21,076 nt of DNA, taken from a virus. The stretch is taken from IMG/VR virus record IMGVR_UViG_3300013126_000298, positions 1 to 21,076 of that record; one strand, given 5' to 3'. Position numbers and translations under genes: made by a program. Below the pieces are notes generated by a model that saw only the letters and a program-made list of their open reading frames with translations, was not told the DNA's origin and searched no databases. Positions 13,544 through 21,043 of the stretch are shown here, piece after piece (positions within the stretch are counted from its first letter, which is position 1; each line of letters opens with the position of its first letter).

Positions 13544-16317
13544 TAGTTCTCCGTCTGCATCCGTGGGTACAGTGCTACAACCGTGAGCGGTAGCGGCTGG
13601 TCAGCGAGCACCCAAATGCGGCCTTCTGTTTCGTATCCCCCGGGATACGGGAACTTGTCGGTATCGCCCGTTAGAACAGGCGGCACTTCGTCCATATAGT
13701 CTGACAGCGACCGATAAAGAATGTAATCGGTCAATGACGGATCAGGGCCGACCTTGCCGCCGAGGCTGGCGTAGAGGCGCATCACGATCTGGTGGAACCG
13801 CTTGGTCTTGCCCTGCGCCGTGCCGTCTACCGCACCGGACTCAATGCGCTGCGTGGCAAGGCGAGAGGTGTACGGTTGACCAATCTGCGCTCGAGCGGTC
13901 TTAACGGGCAGCGTTACTGATCCGTTGGTCACCGTCAGATTTTTGATCTCAGCTCCGTCAGCAAGCGCCGAGACCGTCGTACCCTCAAGATGCCAGAGAC
14001 CTGTAATCACGGTCGAGGTCAGTCGCCAGCCGTTAAGGGGCAACTCGTCAAGGTTCGGGAACGGGGCGAGGATTGTGCAGAGCACCTGCCCTTCGTCAAC
14101 GTAGCTCGTGATAAGAGCGCGGCCCGTCAGCCACTGCTGTGCGTCCTCGTCAAAGTAGCGCACGCGGATCTCGCGGCCTACGTCGCCCGGGACAAACACA
14201 TCGTCGTTGATGGCCAGAAACTCATCATCCTCGGTGACCAAGAAATCACCGTCTTCGGTGATGAGCTCGAAGAACGACGTCACCGTAAAGGGGACATTGG
14301 TCGACCCGCGCACGTTCGCGCCCGTACCCGGCTGCAAGGTCTCATTTACCGCGCCGTCAAACTCAAGCGACGAGTCAAGGAACACAGCGCCCTCGATGTC
14401 GTCATCCTGCTCAAAGTTTTCTGCGAAATACTCGACAAAGCGCCGAGCAGTTCCGTCAATCTTTTTGGTGGCAATGATCCAGACATCGTTGACGTCAGCA
14501 TCGGGGCTCGTAATGACCTGCACCGATTCGACTGTGGCCGATACGCCGCCGAGTGGGTGACGGTGCCAGCCGTAGACATTCTGCTCTCTGTCATAGGTCA
14601 TGCCGAGCAATCGACCGTTTGAGAGCACAACCCAGATGATATTGTCCGGCTCTTTCTGGTACGCCATCTCGACGATGCCAGACTGGGTGATCTCGGGATA
14701 TAAAACATTCATGTCCCGGGGAACCCAAGAGTCAGACTGGATGTCAAAGCGCAGCTCGATGACCCGGCGGCCACCGATACGAATGAAAAGCAAAGCATCC
14801 TCAACGAGCACCGGCTCGAGCTCCCTCGAACCTTCAGCCGATTGGATTTCGTACTTGACGTTTTCGGGGCCGAGCACTTGGTTCGGCGTGATCTCTTGCA
14901 CCGCGATCTCAGACCCAGCGGTACCCACAAGGAGCACATCCGATGCCGTCATCCATCGGATCTTGTCGACCGTGCCAACCGATATGGTCAGCGAGATCGA
15001 GTTGTCGGCAAGAATCTCCCCCAAGGTGTCCGGGCTCATCGAGGAATAGTCACCGGCCACAGACGCATAGATCTGCTGGTTGCCTGCCCACCACAGCCGA
15101 TCGCGCCAGAACGCGACCTTGTACGGGAACGCAGCGCCTGTCGCCTCGCCCCACGCGCCGATGCGGAACCGGCAATCGTCACCGGCGACGACTTCAGCCG
15201 GAGCAATGCCCGGGCCGATAATGTCGCAGGTCGCCGTCTGAGCATCCGTCACGGCTGCGATCTTGACGACCACATAGCCGGGGTGGAGGTATTCCCAAGT
15301 CACGCCACCGTCAGACTCGGTGCCCTCCTCGTGTATAGGGCGCACAGAGCCCGTTGTAGCGGAGTTGGTGGCTTCGTAATACTTGCCGTCAGACTTGCGC
15401 AGGTTGCCCGCTGTGATGCTCTTGTTCGTTTCCCACGGGGGTGTGGTGATGTTGATCGGCTCCAGCCGAAACAGCATTCCAACGTGCTCGGCCTCGAAGA
15501 CGTTGGTCGTGCAAGTCAGCGCAACGCCCGTACCTGTAGACGCACCCAGCGTGAAATTCTTGGGCTCGAGCGGCTCCGTCTGGAACGGGCCGTCTGTCGG
15601 CGAATAGGTCGCAAATGACCAGTTGGTGTTTGCAAAGCGAGTCAGCGTGCGCGGAGCATAGCCCTCGCAGCCGATGTAAAGGACGTCACCGGACTGGACA
15701 ATCGAGAGCGCGCAGCCACCCTCTGGGTTCGTCAGATCGTCTGCCGAGTACGGAGAGGCGATCTCGTAGACCTTGTGCAGGTCGCCGTTGAAGACATACG
15801 CGCCAAAGCCCGTCGTATCAATCGGGTCGCCGTACCAGTCGGTTAGCTCGAAAGTATTGGCGCCTGTATCGACATTGGATACACGCACATAACGGTTGTT
15901 GAGTTCCGTCATGCCCTCTACGCCAGTGACGTAGAACCAATCACCGTTGGCAGGGTCTGTGCCGGTGTAGCTCAGTACGCCCGGGTTCGCTTGCGTGATG
16001 TTGTCGATGTCAACTGTGTCACCGAGTACCACACCTCGATCGGTGTAGAAGCGCACATACTGGTCGCCAAACTCGAGGATGTAGGCCTGATCGAACGAGA
16101 ACTCGAACCGCTTGAGAAACGTCGGCTTGTCTTGCAGCTTCGTCGGCAGTACGAACCGCGTACCCGGCATCCGCTTGGCCGGGCCTTGCACGGTCGGCAC
16201 AAACCGCTCCATCTTGAAGCAGGAGCTGCTGTACTTCTCGAAGTCGACGCGACCGGATAGGAGAGGGCCGACCTCGCCGCCGTTAAAGTTAGAGATCGCG
16301 GGCGAGCTTTTCGCCAT
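13543..16317 (-). CDS. Tail nozzle protein (tubular protein B, gp12-like)
   Basis: This 924-residue protein is the tail nozzle of short-tailed phages (T7 gp12 type), which forms the distal tube and carries the fibre attachment site. The N-terminus is diagnostic: FNGGEVGPLLSGRVD (12-26), CFKMERFVPTVQGPAKRMPG, TRFV, then FLKRFEFSFDQAYILEFGDQ. The rest is beta-rich with many short strands, including GDPANGDWFYVTG-like loops and the sequence VAFWRDRLWWAG around residue 400, typical of the beta-propeller part of these proteins. Residues 690-712 hold an odd acidic pair of near repeats (ITEDGDFLVTEDDEFLAIND). It is longer than T7 gp12 (794). The ATG lies three bases after the tail tube stop with GAGG as ribosome site. 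Confidence 0.9.
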   Translation of the reverse strand: MAKSSPAISNFNGGEVGPLLSGRVDFEKYSSSCFKMERFVPTVQGPAKRMPGTRFVLPTKLQDKPTFLKRFEFSFDQAYILEFGDQYVRFYTDRGVVLGDTVDIDNITQANPGVLSYTGTDPANGDWFYVTGVEGMTELNNRYVRVSNVDTGANTFELTDWYGDPIDTTGFGAYVFNGDLHKVYEIASPYSADDLTNPEGGCALSIVQSGDVLYIGCEGYAPRTLTRFANTNWSFATYSPTDGPFQTEPLEPKNFTLGASTGTGVALTCTTNVFEAEHVGMLFRLEPINITTPPWETNKSITAGNLRKSDGKYYEATNSATTGSVRPIHEEGTESDGGVTWEYLHPGYVVVKIAAVTDAQTATCDIIGPGIAPAEVVAGDDCRFRIGAWGEATGAAFPYKVAFWRDRLWWAGNQQIYASVAGDYSSMSPDTLGEILADNSISLTISVGTVDKIRWMTASDVLLVGTAGSEIAVQEITPNQVLGPENVKYEIQSAEGSRELEPVLVEDALLFIRIGGRRVIELRFDIQSDSWVPRDMNVLYPEITQSGIVEMAYQKEPDNIIWVVLSNGRLLGMTYDREQNVYGWHRHPLGGVSATVESVQVITSPDADVNDVWIIATKKIDGTARRFVEYFAENFEQDDDIEGAVFLDSSLEFDGAVNETLQPGTGANVRGSTNVPFTVTSFFELITEDGDFLVTEDDEFLAINDDVFVPGDVGREIRVRYFDEDAQQWLTGRALITSYVDEGQVLCTILAPFPNLDELPLNGWRLTSTVITGLWHLEGTTVSALADGAEIKNLTVTNGSVTLPVKTARAQIGQPYTSRLATQRIESGAVDGTAQGKTKRFHQIVMRLYASLGGKVGPDPSLTDYILYRSLSDYMDEVPPVLTGDTDKFPYPGGYETEGRIWVLADQPLPLTVVALYPRMQTEN

Positions 16318-16320
16318 GTC

Positions 16321-16923
16321 TTACAGCCTCGCCAAGATCCAAGTCTGGTCGGCAAGCGACTCCGGTGGGTTCTCAATAGCGTTGGCGATGACGGCATCCT
16401 TGATCGCGTTGCGGTAATCCTGATACGCCATCTGCTTCTGCTCTCTACTTGCGGTCAAGGGTTCCGCGAGGATGTATGCCAGATATGCGGAGAATGCCAT
16501 GTCAAACGCCGCGTCGAACTGCACAGGGTCAGTGACCTTCGAGAGATAGCGCAGCTTCAGCGGGCCAGCTTGATTCGAGAGGATGTACTTGCCCTCGAGG
16601 ACGTACTCTTGCCCACCGGTTGAAATGAGATCCGAGAGATCCGGCGTCGGGTACCACTGTCCGACCTGCAGGATGCGCAAGCAGTCAGTGGGGATCGGGT
16701 ACTGATACGACCAGTCCCAGAGCGGGGTCGAGGTATCCGCAGCAAGGTTTGCACGCTTGATGCAGAACCGCCACGAGAAACGACGCTGGAGATAATCCCG
16801 CGTCATATCGAACACGGCATTCACCTCGCGCGCTGGCTTGGTGTTATCCGTGAGGTTCAGAATGCGCAAATCCCCGAGCTTCGTCAGCGCGAGGTTTGCG
16901 ATTGCTACATTACTAGCGGCCAT
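16321..16923 (-). CDS. Tail tube protein (tubular protein A, gp11-like)
   Basis: This 200-residue protein is the gatekeeper/tail tube subunit of T7 gp11 type that bridges portal and nozzle. The pattern is characteristic: NVAIANLALTKLGDLRI at the N-terminus, then AREVNAVFDMTRDYLQRRFS and WRFCIKRANLA, a central beta-rich plug region (YPIPTDCLRILQVG, EYVLEGKYILSN), the conserved LRYLSKVTDPVQFDAAFDMA helix, and a C-terminal helical end (LADQTWILARL). Its length is close to T7 gp11 (196). It directly precedes the nozzle gene, as expected. Confidence 0.92.
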   Translation of the reverse strand: MAASNVAIANLALTKLGDLRILNLTDNTKPAREVNAVFDMTRDYLQRRFSWRFCIKRANLAADTSTPLWDWSYQYPIPTDCLRILQVGQWYPTPDLSDLISTGGQEYVLEGKYILSNQAGPLKLRYLSKVTDPVQFDAAFDMAFSAYLAYILAEPLTASREQKQMAYQDYRNAIKDAVIANAIENPPESLADQTWILARL

Positions 16924-16941
16924 CGGGAAACCCCGAGACCG

Positions 16942-17130
16942 TTAAGCCGGGGGCCAAGTGTCTTGAATGATTGCCTGCTTGATCGTGTCAAGCATATAGA
17001 GGACTTCATCCTTCGGCATACCAATCAAGTCGACGCGCACTTCCACATCGAGGCCGGTCGTTGACGCGGCTTCGGTGACGTTACGCACGCCTTGCAGGCC
17101 GCGGTCGATACCGTAAAAACGATCTGCCAT
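16942..17130 (-). CDS. 62-aa conserved phage protein, unknown
   Basis: This 62-residue protein lies between the putative decoration and tail tube genes. It begins MADRFYGIDRGLQGVRNVTE and has a beta strand pair (GLDVEVRVDL) followed by an amphipathic helix (KDEVLYMLDTIKQAIIQD). From memory, similar small proteins sit in this position in other podoviruses. GGAGA lies seven bases before the ATG. A head-completion or virion accessory role is plausible from position only. A GC-rich hairpin precedes it on the transcript. Confidence 0.7.
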   Translation of the reverse strand: MADRFYGIDRGLQGVRNVTEAASTTGLDVEVRVDLIGMPKDEVLYMLDTIKQAIIQDTWPPA

Positions 17131-17150
17131 GTCTGTTCTCCGTTAAGAGA

Positions 17151-17180
17151 GGGGCGGGCCGAGAATCCCCAACCCGCCCC
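17151..17180 (-). terminator. GC-rich hairpin after the decoration gene, attenuator-like
   Basis: GGGGCGGG (17151-17158) pairs perfectly with CCCGCCCC (17173-17180) around a 14-base loop, six bases downstream of the decoration gene stop. On the leftward transcript it is followed by TCTCTTAAC, a poor T tract, so termination is probably partial. It may set the higher level of capsid and decoration messages relative to tail genes, or protect their 3' end. Confidence 0.55.
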
Positions 17181-17186
17181 GCTTTA

Positions 17187-17690
17187 TTACGCCGTGTAAC
17201 GACCGATGAGCTTCACAGTGCCGGTCGCGTCAGCAGCGCCGGTCAAGGTGAAAGTCACGTCATACGACGTGGAAGGATCAGCCGCGAGGCCGAGCGCGTC
17301 CCAGAGCTCCTTACCGGAGTTGGCGATCGTGAACACCGCAGCCTCATGCAGAACATCCACGCCGTTCAGCGCACCGTCCTTGAGGGACAGAGCCGAGGCG
17401 AAGAAGTCGGCATCAACCACAGCGCCGCCGTCATCAGCCGTGCGATACAGGCCGATGTCGGAAATCGTCGTGGTGCCAATGTCCGGCGCGTAGACACGCA
17501 GGTCGGTGACGACCGCGTTCGACGGCACGCGGAACATACGGTAGGTCGAGCCCACCGAGTCAGCATTGGTGATAGCGACCGTCGCAACCTTTACTCGCTC
17601 AAAGCCACCGTCGACACGGGGGTTGTTGAGCACAGCAGGGGTCGCGTCTGCGTTGCTAATAAGGGTAGATTTTACTGCTTCAACTGCCAT
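17187..17690 (-). CDS. Putative head decoration/structural protein
   Basis: The 167-residue product follows the major capsid gene by 14 bases with AAGGA five bases before the ATG. It is rich in Ala, Val, Thr, Asp and Gly with few charges, and reads as alternating beta strands (YRMFRVPSNAVVTDLRVYAP, TTTISDIGLYRTADDGGAVV, STSYDVTFTLTGAADATGTV), the composition of a beta-sandwich coat component. Many phages carry a decoration protein directly after the capsid gene. I do not recognise a named family, so this is inferred from position and composition. Confidence 0.65.
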   Translation of the reverse strand: MAVEAVKSTLISNADATPAVLNNPRVDGGFERVKVATVAITNADSVGSTYRMFRVPSNAVVTDLRVYAPDIGTTTISDIGLYRTADDGGAVVDADFFASALSLKDGALNGVDVLHEAAVFTIANSGKELWDALGLAADPSTSYDVTFTLTGAADATGTVKLIGRYTA

Positions 17691-17704
17691 TTTCCTTTAC
17701 TCCC

Positions 17705-18592
17705 TTATTCCGCGCACAGGATGTCGACGACCTTCTTCTCTTCGGTGCGGGTGGCACCAAAGGTACCCATCAGATAGATCTGATACGGGTGCGAAGAGAG
17801 GTCACGACGCTGCGTGATATCGGACATGATGTCGTTCCACAAGCCGAGGTGAACGCCCGAGGGCACCCACACAGGGCAGCGACGCTGGCTCGAGGTCGTC
17901 GGCAGACGCTCGGTGTGGATGAAGTTGATGCCCAAGAACTGCATCACCTTGCCATCCTTCATCACCGGAGTGTCGCTGTTGAAGTCGCTCGAGACCACTT
18001 GGATCTGGCCCAAGAGATCGTCGTGCTGCTCGGCACTGATCGCGCAGTAGACCGGCTCGGCATCGAGGTCAACCTCATTTTCCATGAGGATGCGACGAGC
18101 TTCGCGCAGCTTGTCCACCGTGAGACCCACGTTGCCAGCGGCAGCGTAGTTCACAGCAACGCGCTGGTTGCTGGTGTCGAACGGAGTGGTCGTGCCGCCA
18201 GCTTCGCCCGTCTTGTTGTCGCCGAGCATACCGCTGATGATCACATCGTCCATCGCACGGCCCATCGCGTACAAGCCGTTCTGCGCGTAGGCAGACTGCG
18301 GGTCAGCGAGGAGACGGAGCTTGTCGAAGTTGTCGATCAGGTCAGCCCAGTCGAAATCTTCCGGAAACACCCAACGACGGTTGTTCGGGGTGTTGACCGG
18401 GACGATCGGCTGGTAGCGGGTCGAAACCGCACGAGCAGCGGTAGCACCGTACTGCGTGACGACTTCAGACTGCTTGCCCTTGTACGAACCAGTCTGCACA
18501 GAGCTGCGCAGCTTGGAGCCTTTCTGCTGCAGGAGCAGCGAGATGTTCGTGCCGTACTGTACGGCATAAACGCTTGCAATATTATCGGCCAT
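17705..18592 (-). CDS. Major capsid protein
   Basis: This 295-residue protein is the likely shell subunit, probably of HK97 fold. It lies downstream of the scaffold gene, carries an excellent ribosome site (GGAGG seven bases before the ATG), and has the general layout of phage coat proteins: an N-terminal extended helix region (NIASVYAVQYGTNISLLLQQ), an E-loop-like part, a long spine-helix region rich in Asp and Leu (DWADLIDNFDKLRLLADPQS), a central domain with ARRILMENEVD and YCAISAEQHDDLLGQ, and C-terminal strands (FLGINFIHTERLP, HPYQIYLMGTFGATR). Similar arrangement and short coat proteins are known in BPP-1-like podoviruses. No N-terminal cleavage site is evident. Confidence 0.85.
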   Translation of the reverse strand: MADNIASVYAVQYGTNISLLLQQKGSKLRSSVQTGSYKGKQSEVVTQYGATAARAVSTRYQPIVPVNTPNNRRWVFPEDFDWADLIDNFDKLRLLADPQSAYAQNGLYAMGRAMDDVIISGMLGDNKTGEAGGTTTPFDTSNQRVAVNYAAAGNVGLTVDKLREARRILMENEVDLDAEPVYCAISAEQHDDLLGQIQVVSSDFNSDTPVMKDGKVMQFLGINFIHTERLPTTSSQRRCPVWVPSGVHLGLWNDIMSDITQRRDLSSHPYQIYLMGTFGATRTEEKKVVDILCAE

Positions 18593-18730
18593 GATAGCCC
18601 TCCAAAAAAACTATAAAAGTAGTGTTTCTCGGATAGCTTGTCCGTTGCCGGGGCCAAATCCTTGTGGGATACGCTCCCACCGTTCGGTCGTCTTTCCGAC
18701 TGTCAGCGGGGTCTTGCGACTTGCCCGATC
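18593..18730 (-). promoter_or_regulatory. Structured leader of the capsid gene, possible promoter
   Basis: The 138 bases between the upstream terminator and the capsid ATG contain no ORF. On the leftward strand they hold a six-pair hairpin (GTGGGA/TCCCAC, 18664-18680, 5-base loop), a weaker GTCG/CGAC stem at 18688-18701, a TATAGT -10-like hexamer near 18608-18613 without a matching -35, a T-run, and the GGAGG ribosome site. Because a terminator precedes it, a separate promoter is expected here, but I cannot point to a full consensus; a phage-specific promoter is possible. Confidence 0.35.
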
Positions 18731-18732
18731 CT

Positions 18733-18763
18733 AAAAAAGAGGCCCGAGTTATCCCCGGGCCTC
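18733..18763 (-). terminator. Rho-independent terminator between scaffold and capsid genes
   Basis: GAGGCCCG (18739-18746) pairs perfectly with CGGGCCTC (18756-18763) around a 9-base loop. On the leftward strand the stem is followed immediately by six T residues (A tract at 18733-18738), a textbook intrinsic terminator. The other side has no A/T run, so it works only leftward. It lies about 67 bases after the scaffold stop. Confidence 0.85.
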
Positions 18764-18829
18764 AAACTGCCTTATCGGCTCTCTAGGAGATACACGCGGA
18801 TGATACTCCCGCGCGTAGCACACTAGCAA
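18764..18829. other. Short gap after scaffold stop, nothing recognised
   Basis: These 66 bases separate the scaffold stop codon from the terminator. I see no ORF, promoter or repeat in them; they form the 3' untranslated end of the scaffold message. Confidence 0.5.
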
Positions 18830-19678
18830 CTACTCTGTAAACAGCTCTGGGTTAGCCATCCGCTGCAGGCGCATCATCTCCTCGATGGCCCCAGCGCGCA
18901 CCCGCTCGTCGCGGTTCATGTAGCGGCCCATGAACTCTTGATCGGCGAACATACCGGCGATCTTGTTCTTGGCAGCCTGCGGGGTAAGCGCACCACCAGC
19001 GGTACCCTCGGAGGCGACGAACGTGCCTTCCGCGAACGATGAACCTACGGCATGGAAGAGCTTGAGCATCGGCCCGGTGCCGATCGCCTGCTCGAGCCGC
19101 TCCAGAGAGTCAGCGTCGATACCGGCATCTGCACCAAACTTCGCCACAGCACGCTTGGCAAGCTCGATATTCTGGTCAGCCGCGGCGCCCCATTCCCGGC
19201 GCAGGGCGGCGAAGTCTTCCTCGGACTTAGACAGGAACGACTCGCGCTCCATCTCGATCCGCTTGCCAGACGTCTCGTTCCACCACTCGGCAAGCCCCTT
19301 GGCCTGCTTGCTGGTCAGCCCGAGCTCGTGGAGCACCGGAGCGACCGCCTGAGCAAATGAACCATCGTCCCCTTCCGGTACTGGCAGCTCGTACTTGTCT
19401 GCGCTCTCTGGGCGTCCTAGGCGGTTATAGACGGCACTCCATCCGTCAGCGTCATCGTCAGACTTGGGCGCGAGAATGGTGCGCCCGGCCTTGTCAGCGC
19501 CGAATACCTTCTCGAGGTTCTGGTAGGAGAGCAGCGCATCTGCTGGCCCCTTCCATCCTTTGGCCTTGACCAGTTCTCCGAGCTGGCTGGCCGTGCTTTG
19601 GTCGATCCCTTCCGGCGCGTACCACGCGGGAGCCGGTGCTGGGTTGCCTGCTTCTGCAGACCCTTGATCGTCACTCAT
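18830..19678 (-). CDS. Capsid scaffolding protein
   Basis: This 282-residue protein has the marks of a phage scaffold: an acidic, Ala/Pro-rich start (MSDDQGSAEAGNPAPAPAWY), highly charged helical content (about residues 110-200, with LAEWWNETSGKRIEMERESF and LRREWGAAADQNIELAKRAV), no cysteine, and a C-terminal charged helix (RDERVRAGAIEEMMRLQRM) as used by scaffolds to bind coat protein. The segment AWYAPEGID and LGRPESADKYELPVP are features I recall from scaffold-type proteins of podoviruses. It lies just upstream of the capsid gene. AGAGGA eight bases before the ATG; the start overlaps the Bbp19-like gene by eight bases. Confidence 0.85.
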   Translation of the reverse strand: MSDDQGSAEAGNPAPAPAWYAPEGIDQSTASQLGELVKAKGWKGPADALLSYQNLEKVFGADKAGRTILAPKSDDDADGWSAVYNRLGRPESADKYELPVPEGDDGSFAQAVAPVLHELGLTSKQAKGLAEWWNETSGKRIEMERESFLSKSEEDFAALRREWGAAADQNIELAKRAVAKFGADAGIDADSLERLEQAIGTGPMLKLFHAVGSSFAEGTFVASEGTAGGALTPQAAKNKIAGMFADQEFMGRYMNRDERVRAGAIEEMMRLQRMANPELFTE

Positions 19679-19982
19679 CGATGAATTCCTCTTGCAGGTT
19701 GGTCAAGGTCTTTTCGTCCAGTTGCAGCGCCTCGACAATGAGCTGCACCGTTTCTTGTCGGCCCACCATGCGACCGACCTCGAACATATCCGTAGCGCCC
19801 GTCTTATCCGCAGCGACCGGAGGTTTTCCGTAGCGACTGAATCGCTTGAGGTGAGCCATGATGATCTGGCCATCCTCGGAGAGCGTGCCGGTCTTGCCGT
19901 CAAACAGGGCTCGCTTGTATGCGCGTGACCGGAAGAGCACCCGAGCGACCCGGGCGCGCATCACGGCAATCATGCTCGGCAT
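19671..19982 (-). CDS. Bbp19-like small head-module protein
   Basis: The 103-residue product resembles the Bbp19 family named after Bordetella phage BPP-1: a basic N-terminal helix (ARVLFRSRAYKRALFDGKTG), then GQIIMAHLKRFSRYGKPP, a short linker, and DMFEVGRMVGRQETVQLIVE with the conserved Gly-Arg-x3-Gly-Arg. The family has no established function; it sits between portal and scaffold genes in related phages. I choose the ATG at 19982, which overlaps the previous stop in TGATG with GAGG about ten bases upstream; six more codons are open back to a TTG but have no ribosome site. Confidence 0.75.
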   Translation of the reverse strand: MPSMIAVMRARVARVLFRSRAYKRALFDGKTGTLSEDGQIIMAHLKRFSRYGKPPVAADKTGATDMFEVGRMVGRQETVQLIVEALQLDEKTLTNLQEEFIDE

Positions 19983-21040
19983 CAGCGATTCCTCAACCAA
20001 GTGAGATATTCAGCGCCCTCTTCAGGCTCCCACCACACTTTGACCATATCGGGGTGGTCAGCCGGGAGCAGGGGATTGATGACCGTGAGACCGCAGGGCG
20101 AGAGCGCGTTATCGCGGAACCCGCGCTCCTTGGCGTATCGGTCATAAACCTTGTAGCTCGCAACCTTCATCAAGTGCATCGTGATACCTGATATCGGGTC
20201 TTTCAGCACAGAGTAGGCGCTTTCGTGCTTATGGCCTGCAACGTAGATGTGGTCGCGGGTGCCGAGCATGGCGGCTTTCATCGGGCCGTGCGCCGGGTTC
20301 CAGATAGATGAGCCGCTGTGATCGTGGCGGGCGTTGACACGCACCTCGCGCCCGTTTGGAAACTTCAAAGCGATGCGGGCCTCTGATGACTTGTACAGCG
20401 CGTTTTGCTGTTTTGCGATCCACTTGATCGGGTCTCCAGATCCGGAAAACAGATCGTGATTGCCAGCAATCATATACAACCAGCTACAGCGACCGATAAA
20501 CCATTCAGCAAGTCGCCACGCCTGCGCTGCTGATGTCGCCTGCTCGCCGTAAAGCCTTGCGAGGCGGCCCACCCAGTTGTTCGTGGTATCGCCGACATTG
20601 CAGGCAAATAGCCCGGGCGTGCGGTTACAGAGATCAGTGTGTCGCTCGAGCGCCTCGATGTCCGTGCCGTCATCGTCAACGTGCGGGTCGCCAAAATGCA
20701 AAAGCCCGATCGGGCCATTGATCTTGATGCGAATCGGGATGAGCTTGCTCGCCTCTTCATATTCGCGCTTGTGTGCGAACTTGCGCTTGCGTTGCTCGAC
20801 GAGCTCCTCGATGGAGACGTCATCTTCGGGCAAAGGTGTGAACGAGTAGTCTGCATTCTCGACAGGCTCGCCCGGCTGGTACGTCGACCTTGGGACGGTG
20901 TATCCCTTGGTCTTCATCTTTTTGAGCCGGGCCAGTAGCGTTCGATCAGCCATTCCGAGCTTGGCTGCCGCTGCGGATCGGATGCCTTTGGCATCTTGCA
21001 CGGCCTTCAATATTTGGTCGTCAGTGGCTTTTGCTCGCAC
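19982..21040 (-). CDS. Metallophosphoesterase with N-terminal helix-turn-helix
   Basis: This 352-residue protein joins an N-terminal Fis-like helix-turn-helix (residues 6-45: ILKAVQDAKGIRSAAAAKLG, MADRTLLARLKKMK) to a calcineurin-like phosphoesterase domain. The metal-binding motifs are all intact: GDPH (Asp118, His120), GD at 150-151 with Asn154-Asn155 nearby, GNHD at 193-196, H239 in ARHDHSG, and GHKH at 269-272. Such domains cut phosphodiester or phosphomonoester bonds using two metal ions; here the substrate could be DNA or a nucleotide. The start is GTG at 21040 with GGAG about seven bases upstream. Its place inside the head module, next to the presumed portal end, is unusual; a role in packaging or DNA-end processing is conjecture. 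Confidence 0.85.
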   Translation of the reverse strand: MRAKATDDQILKAVQDAKGIRSAAAAKLGMADRTLLARLKKMKTKGYTVPRSTYQPGEPVENADYSFTPLPEDDVSIEELVEQRKRKFAHKREYEEASKLIPIRIKINGPIGLLHFGDPHVDDDGTDIEALERHTDLCNRTPGLFACNVGDTTNNWVGRLARLYGEQATSAAQAWRLAEWFIGRCSWLYMIAGNHDLFSGSGDPIKWIAKQQNALYKSSEARIALKFPNGREVRVNARHDHSGSSIWNPAHGPMKAAMLGTRDHIYVAGHKHESAYSVLKDPISGITMHLMKVASYKVYDRYAKERGFRDNALSPCGLTVINPLLPADHPDMVKVWWEPEEGAEYLTWLRNR

Positions 21041-21043
21041 GGG

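Noticed and set aside
14842-15618. 258-codon rightward frame opposite the nozzle gene
   Set aside because: Antisense shadow of a strongly supported gene; Arg/Ala/Val-rich with no motif.
16921-16941. Small TCGGG/CCCGA hairpin before the tail tube gene
   Set aside because: Only five pairs, overlaps the start codon, no T tract; not a terminator.
17789-18616. 275-codon rightward frame opposite the capsid gene
   Set aside because: Antisense shadow of the capsid gene; His/Val/Arg-rich low-information product.
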